Below the pieces are notes generated by a model, which saw only the letters and a list, made by a program, of their open reading frames with translations, was not told where the DNA came from and made no database searches. Shown piece by piece: positions 59,301-64,000 of a DNA stretch of 64,000 bases. The position numbers and the translations under genes are program-made. Position 1 is the stretch's first letter. Each line of letters starts with the position of its first letter. The DNA comes from Adineta steineri (Eukaryota; Rotifera; Eurotatoria; Adinetida; Adinetidae): the NCBI GenBank assembly GCA_905250115.1, contig CAJNOI010000004.1:362541-426540 (forward strand). The letters are read 5' to 3'.

Positions 59301-62300
59301 TTTTATTTAAGATTATTGATATAAACATACTGCAGCCATTCGGTCATTCATTGCTTTTATATCAGCTTCACTTGTATCTCCTGTTGTCTATTTTCGAAAA
59401 GAAATATATATATATTATAACTTAGAAATATTTAACTTACAGAATTATCACTCATTTCATTAAGTTTATCAGCTAAACCACTAATAAATTCTACAGCTTT
59501 TTTTGGATTTGCTGAAGCTAAATTATCTAAATTTTCCATAACATCTTCTAATGCACTTAAATCAGTTGTATCAAAAGTAATTGTATCTTCTTTATCAACT
59601 TCTAAACGTGCTATTAATTGTCGACCATCCATTAAATGTCGAACAATAAACAGAAAATGAAGTGTACCATTAGTAAATAATAATTCTTCTTCATTAATTG
59701 ATAAAGATTTTGTATCCGAATTAAATTTAATTAATTCACGATTTTTATTTGATGAAAAACATTGATTTTCATAAACATGTAAATTTATTTCTGATCGACG
59801 AAATATTAAATTTAAATTTGTCCATTGTATTGACCAATTATTTATATTTTGTGAATTTGTATCTGTTGGTCTTGATGAACCTAATTGAATTAGATTTGGT
59901 TGAAAGATTTTTGATTGAAGATATTCTGGATAGCAAATAAGTGTAAAATTAAGTTTACGTCGATCAAATTCATTATTATCTGGATCAATTGTTGTTGAAT
60001 AAAAATCTAAATGAAGTTCATTCATATTATTCGTAATTGTTTCATTTCCACCAAATGTTGTTATGAAATCTGATCGAATAATTTCAATTGGTTGAATAAA
60101 TTGTCGAAAATCAGCTAAATTTGAACTTCGACTTATTGTAAATACAGATATATAATAACCATATGAAAGTGATTTTGGTTCAATTGTTAATGTTGAATTT
60201 ACTCCAAATTTTGAACAATAATTTTCAAGAAATGTATCTGCAAATGTTGGATTATTCGTATTCGAATATCGTTGTGTACGTGAATATTTCCAATGTGATG
60301 CATCAATTGAGAGAACATAAAATGAATAAATAAGATCTTCCATCGAACATTTTGTTGTTAATATAGGTTCTAAATCATGTTGTAGACTATGTGGTAAGAG
60401 AAGAACAGGTGATAATAATGCAGATACATTATTTAATGAATTTGATGATACTAAATGAAATTGTTTATCGTGAAAACATGTTTCGCCTGATCGAAGTGTA
60501 TTTTCAACTATTATTACTGTTGGACATTTTAAATCAACTGGAAGAAGTATTGATGATGGTTGAATAAATACTACATTAATTTTATATGTGCCAACTTTTG
60601 TAAATCTAAATTATCAATAGAAAACAAATCATTATAAATTCCTTAGATTAAGTTTCAAGTGTGTTTACAAGCTATCGCATATTTAGGGCCATATCGTTTA
60701 CTGCCAATCGAACATATGAGGGTTCAGAAATAGAACTCACCATTTGAAACTTATCAATCTCAGTTTACATCTATATTCGGTGCTCTCAGAAACGCCGCAC
60801 ATATTTTTCGCGAGTTTTCTTATTCTCATTTCAAATGATGATAAATATTTTTTTGTCAAAGATATTATTTAAAATCATCTTACTTATATCCAACTTGTAA
60901 ACGTTGTTTTGCAACTCTTTTCCATTGTACTTGATGTATTCCATTATTTTTTCTTGCTGTACGATTAAAATAATTTGACATAAATTGGCCATATCGTAGA
61001 AAAACTTTATTTTCAGTATCAAAATTAATTTCAATATCAAAACCAATTCCATTTATCCATTGTATATCAACCCAAATAAAATCTTCATTAACATAACCAA
61101 TTTGATTGACAATATAACTTTGTGGTTTTATTGTTACCTCTGTTCCAATAACAAATGTTGTTTCTATTTGTCGTATTGTTGGAAAATCTCCTCCTTGTAT
61201 ATGTAAAATTTGTTTTCCATATGTTGTTATATTCATATATAAATGTTCAGTAAAATTATTTGATTTTATTAATTGTACATGTTCAGTTTTTGTTTGATTT
61301 TTTTCATTAAATTTATCCACGATGGTTAATTCAAATAAACCTTCAAATGGAATTTGTTCTAATGTATGTATTGTTATTGATGTTAATTGATTTATATCTA
61401 AACGATTTTCAATTTCAACTTTAAATGGTGATAATGGTGGTTCAACAGTAATTAATTTTGATTGATTATTTATATTAATATGATTCATAACACTAACTAA
61501 TGGATGATAATTACCAGCTGTTGAATAAGTACAATTACCAATAGGAACAGGTGATAAATCATGTATTTCTTGTATATATATAATTTTTATTGGTATTTGA
61601 TTTATTCCACAATCAAATATAATTGTTAAATCTAATGTTGGTTCAAGTGAAATAGAGAATTCTATTGATTGACCACTTTTAATTGTTGTTTTTGATGCAT
61701 CTAATTCTAATGAACGAACTGATGGTTGAACATTGAGAATATAAGGTTGTAATGGCATAGAATCACATTCAAGTTGATATAGATATTTACCAATTGGTAA
61801 TGGCTTTAAAAAAAAGACAAATCGATTATATACAAATGAAATTCGTTATTTTTATGAAATCTCAAAAATATTATTATTGACAAACAAAAAAGCTGTTAGC
61901 ACAATCCCTGGCGGTATTAAAAAGTGAAATACGATCTAACTGTTGTTTCTACCTTCAAGAAGATAGTTTAATTGTATCTTTATGAAGCGGATTTTGCCTG
62001 ATTCTGTGGCATAAAGGTATAGAAATATAGGAAAGAAATAGTTTACTTATGATGTACTCGCTCAATTAGCGTTTTATAGTTGTGTGAGTGTGGATATTGT
62101 AATCTTGGCTCGCCTATGTCTACACCCACACCTAGACCCTATATAAAGCACTATGATACCTTGTTGGTCACGTCTGTGACGAGGTCCAAAGAATATATGT
62201 CGATCATGTTTGTGGTTCCGTGTCGGTCACGTCTGTGACGGTCTATGACATCATGTCGGTCGCCGCCTTTGATGTTCGATCGGTTATGTCTGTGATGTTC

Positions 62301-64000
62301 TATCGGTTACGTCCGTGATTTTTTGTCGGTAGGTCTGTGGAAGGAGGGGGCGGGGGAGGGGTGAGTGGGTCCAAATTTCTGCCCTTAAACACTTTAACAC
62401 TCCTTTTAGTTCGTGTTTCTCAAAATTAATAATAACTATTATTATTATTATTCTCTATAGATTTAGTATATTATACATGACGTCATTCTTTATTTTCATC
62501 TTACTTCATTTGGTATAACTTCAAGTGTTTTTTTTCTCCAAATTAATTTCATTTCTTCATTTGTAATTGTATTTCTTAAATGCAAACAGTTCATATGTCG
62601 AAATGAATAATCTTCCTTTGATATTAAATTAAATCGTGTTGCTGTTGATGTTTCCATTAAATCTTTATATATAATCATTTTACTTGTCATTTTTTCTCGT
62701 CGAACTATACGTGTTATTTGTGTAGTGTTTACACTAAGTTCATTGAAACATCGAACAGATACATTATATTCTCCATAACGTGTATAATTTCTTGAAAAAT
62801 AAGCTGTATAATATTGATGACGACTTGTACCATTTGTTTGTCGATGTCCATCACCAAAATCAAGTGTACAATTTATTGGTACACTTCCTAAATAAAAAAA
62901 TATATGAAAATATTTATTAGTTTTGTTTTAGGAACAAAATAGTTTTTCTTACCAAATGTTTGTACAGTAAAATTTTGATAAGTTTGATAATTTGGACTAT
63001 CAGGTGAAAGATAAATAAATTTTAATGGTAAATCTGTTTTAATATAGACAACATCAACATAAACAGTACGATATTCAGCTGTTTCTTTATGTACCATTCG
63101 ACGATAATCAGCACGAAATTGAACTTTTTTTGAACCTTCATTTTTCCAAGATAAATTTACCTTTGAAAAAAAATATATATTTGTTTTCTAGTAGATTCAA
63201 TAACGAAAAAGAAAATTATACTTACAACACCAGCAGTGATATAAATTTCATTTGAACTTGAATTTGTAGGAGTAAGTTCATGACCTTCGATATCACCATA
63301 AACAGTTAATGAAGCAAGATTTCGTTCATTTTTAACTGAAACAATTATTTCAACACCTTCATTTCGTTGAACACGTGTTCGACTCTGAGTTAAAAAACTT
63401 TCATCAGCCATACGAATTTCTAGACCTTTAAAAAAAGATCAGTCAAATTCTTTTTTTCAAGTATTCTTCAAACAATAACATACCAACTTCAGCATCAATC
63501 AAATCGATGACAGATGTTACAACAATTACATGCCATTCTTTGCCAGTAGAACATGTTGTATTTAACGAACATTGACATTTCTTATTATATTGAAATGATA
63601 GATCTAATTCAAATGAACTTAATATACACCCACATTGACCATCAGTTGGAGAATATAAAGCAATCTAATTAAATAATTAAATAAAAAATATTTTTTTTAA
63701 ATTTTCTATACCTTCATTCTTCGATTATGACATTCATTACGACATAATTTCCAATTATTATAATTTTCAGGTATTATATATTGATGAGTACGATCATTAT
63801 CATTCAAACATCCTAATGTAACTGTTTTTGGAGAAACTAAAATAATATTTTGTGAAATAAATCTTATTATTATTATATAAATAAATTCAAACCATTCGCA
63901 ATTTCTTCATCTGTTAGAATTCTTTCATAATATATCATATTATCAAATCGAGCTACTCCGGAATCATTTCCATAAATAGTTATTGATGTTGAATGTAATT
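53386..64000 (-). CDS. Polycystin-1-like receptor/channel, 5' end outside window
   Basis: Large membrane protein; I place 28 exons from 64000 down to 53386 (53386-53596, 53655-53721, 53783-54124, 54179-54704, 54825-55498, 55769-56065, 56116-56240, 56299-56811, 56863-57023, 57076-57246, 57307-57537, 57591-57709, 57762-58352, 58421-58559, 58611-58790, 58851-58939, 58994-59084, 59141-59272, 59331-59387, 59441-60605, 60884-61803, 62505-62887, 62953-63160, 63226-63425, 63484-63664, 63712-63836, 63893-64000). Order: end of a LamG-like domain (FDNMIYYERILTDEEIANG), WSC-like Cys region (CHNRRMKIALYSPTDGQCGC), PKD-type Ig folds (CTLDFGDGHRQTNGT), REJ-like region, GPS (CQYWDEKRFTWSSDGCEV...CLCTHLTTFG, with the HL-T cleavage triad), first TM, PLAT (YLITVHTGVGAQSG), and the TRP-like channel part (LLRFNKRIQMLSKSLSYAQQ, CFRMLLGEI). 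Resembles PKD1L2/PKD1L3 as much as PKD1. The acceptor at 55499 is weak. Confidence 0.9.
60606..60883. other. Long intron with GC-richer island in the polycystin-like gene
   Basis: 278 bp where most introns of this gene are 50-70 bp. The middle (60680-60830) is less AT-rich (GGGCCATATCGTTTACTGCC, GAAACGCCGCACATA) and has no frame in phase with the flanking exons. Possibly an old insertion. Confidence 0.45.
61804..62504. other. 701-bp intron of the polycystin-like gene carrying foreign-looking repeats
   Basis: By far the longest intron I place in this gene. It contains telomere-like C-rich words, a degenerate minisatellite and a G-rich run (listed separately). The splice signals at both ends (GAA|GTAAGA and TTTAAAG|CC) look intact. 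Confidence 0.6.
62128..62370. repeat. Degenerate minisatellite plus G-rich tract
   Basis: At least six irregular copies of a TGTCGGTYACGTCTGTGAYG-like unit (starting near 62164, 62199, 62221, 62254, 62280, 62303, 62324), spaced 21-35 bp. Several copies contain the small inverted repeat GTCAC-GTCT-GTGAC. It is preceded by CTACACCCACACCTAGACCC and followed by GGAGGGGGCGGGGGAGGGGT. GC content is far above the flanks. Confidence 0.7.

Overview
The window looks like animal nuclear DNA from a compact, strongly AT-rich genome. Genes carry many short introns (mostly about 45-80 bp, GT...AG), and intergenic stretches are full of homopolymer and TA runs. Several features fit a bdelloid rotifer: an NHL-repeat/EGF membrane protein, candidate bacterial-type genes beside ordinary animal genes, patches of TGTGGG-like repeat inside the chromosome, and a Penelope-like retroelement remnant. 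That identification is inference, not proof. A run of exactly 100 N at 11689-11788 is an assembly join, so the sequences left and right of it may not be true neighbours.

Layout, left end to gap: an NnrD-type NAD(P)HX dehydratase (299-1456, minus); a small DUF4476-like protein (2285-2572, plus); a 480-bp element with long inverted ends (2694-3172); an ANGEL-type nuclease (4351-5601, minus); a LITAF remnant and an intact LITAF gene (5982-7290, plus). From 7.7 to 9.7 kb lies a patch of decayed mobile DNA: a possible hammerhead core, a GIY-YIG fragment of a Penelope-like element, inverted telomere-like repeats, a transposon-derived ORF and a truncated PCED1-like gene. A second EEP-family protein (10176-11015) and the 3' end of an unrecognised gene follow.

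Gap to 32 kb: a 5'-truncated FEM-1 gene (11789-13867), a G-rich patch, an NHL/EGF transmembrane protein (15003-17932), then 5.7 kb of mostly non-coding DNA that holds a small secreted precursor with the layout of an amidated neuropeptide (19167-19463, minus). MoaA/MOCS1A (23687-24884) and a 22-exon ELAPOR homologue (25016-29679) lie 131 bp apart on the same strand, then RAB1 (31332-32297).

33 kb to the right end: TXNL1 (32991-34288), a DMRT transcription factor (35398-36678, minus), FAM161 (40082-42260), an SLC35A4-like transporter (44543-45655), an intronless NmrA-like dehydrogenase (46727-47701, minus), ornithine decarboxylase (48853-50634, minus), a two-TM protein of unknown function (52031-52770), and a large polycystin-1-like gene (53386 to beyond 64000, minus) that still has GPS, PLAT and channel regions.

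The genes do not form one pathway. They are mainly housekeeping functions (trafficking, redox, cofactor, polyamine, cilium/centrosome) with accessory DNA between them. The least ordinary parts are the mobile-DNA patch at 7.7-9.7 kb, the candidate neuropeptide, the candidate transferred genes, and the telomere-like/minisatellite patches.
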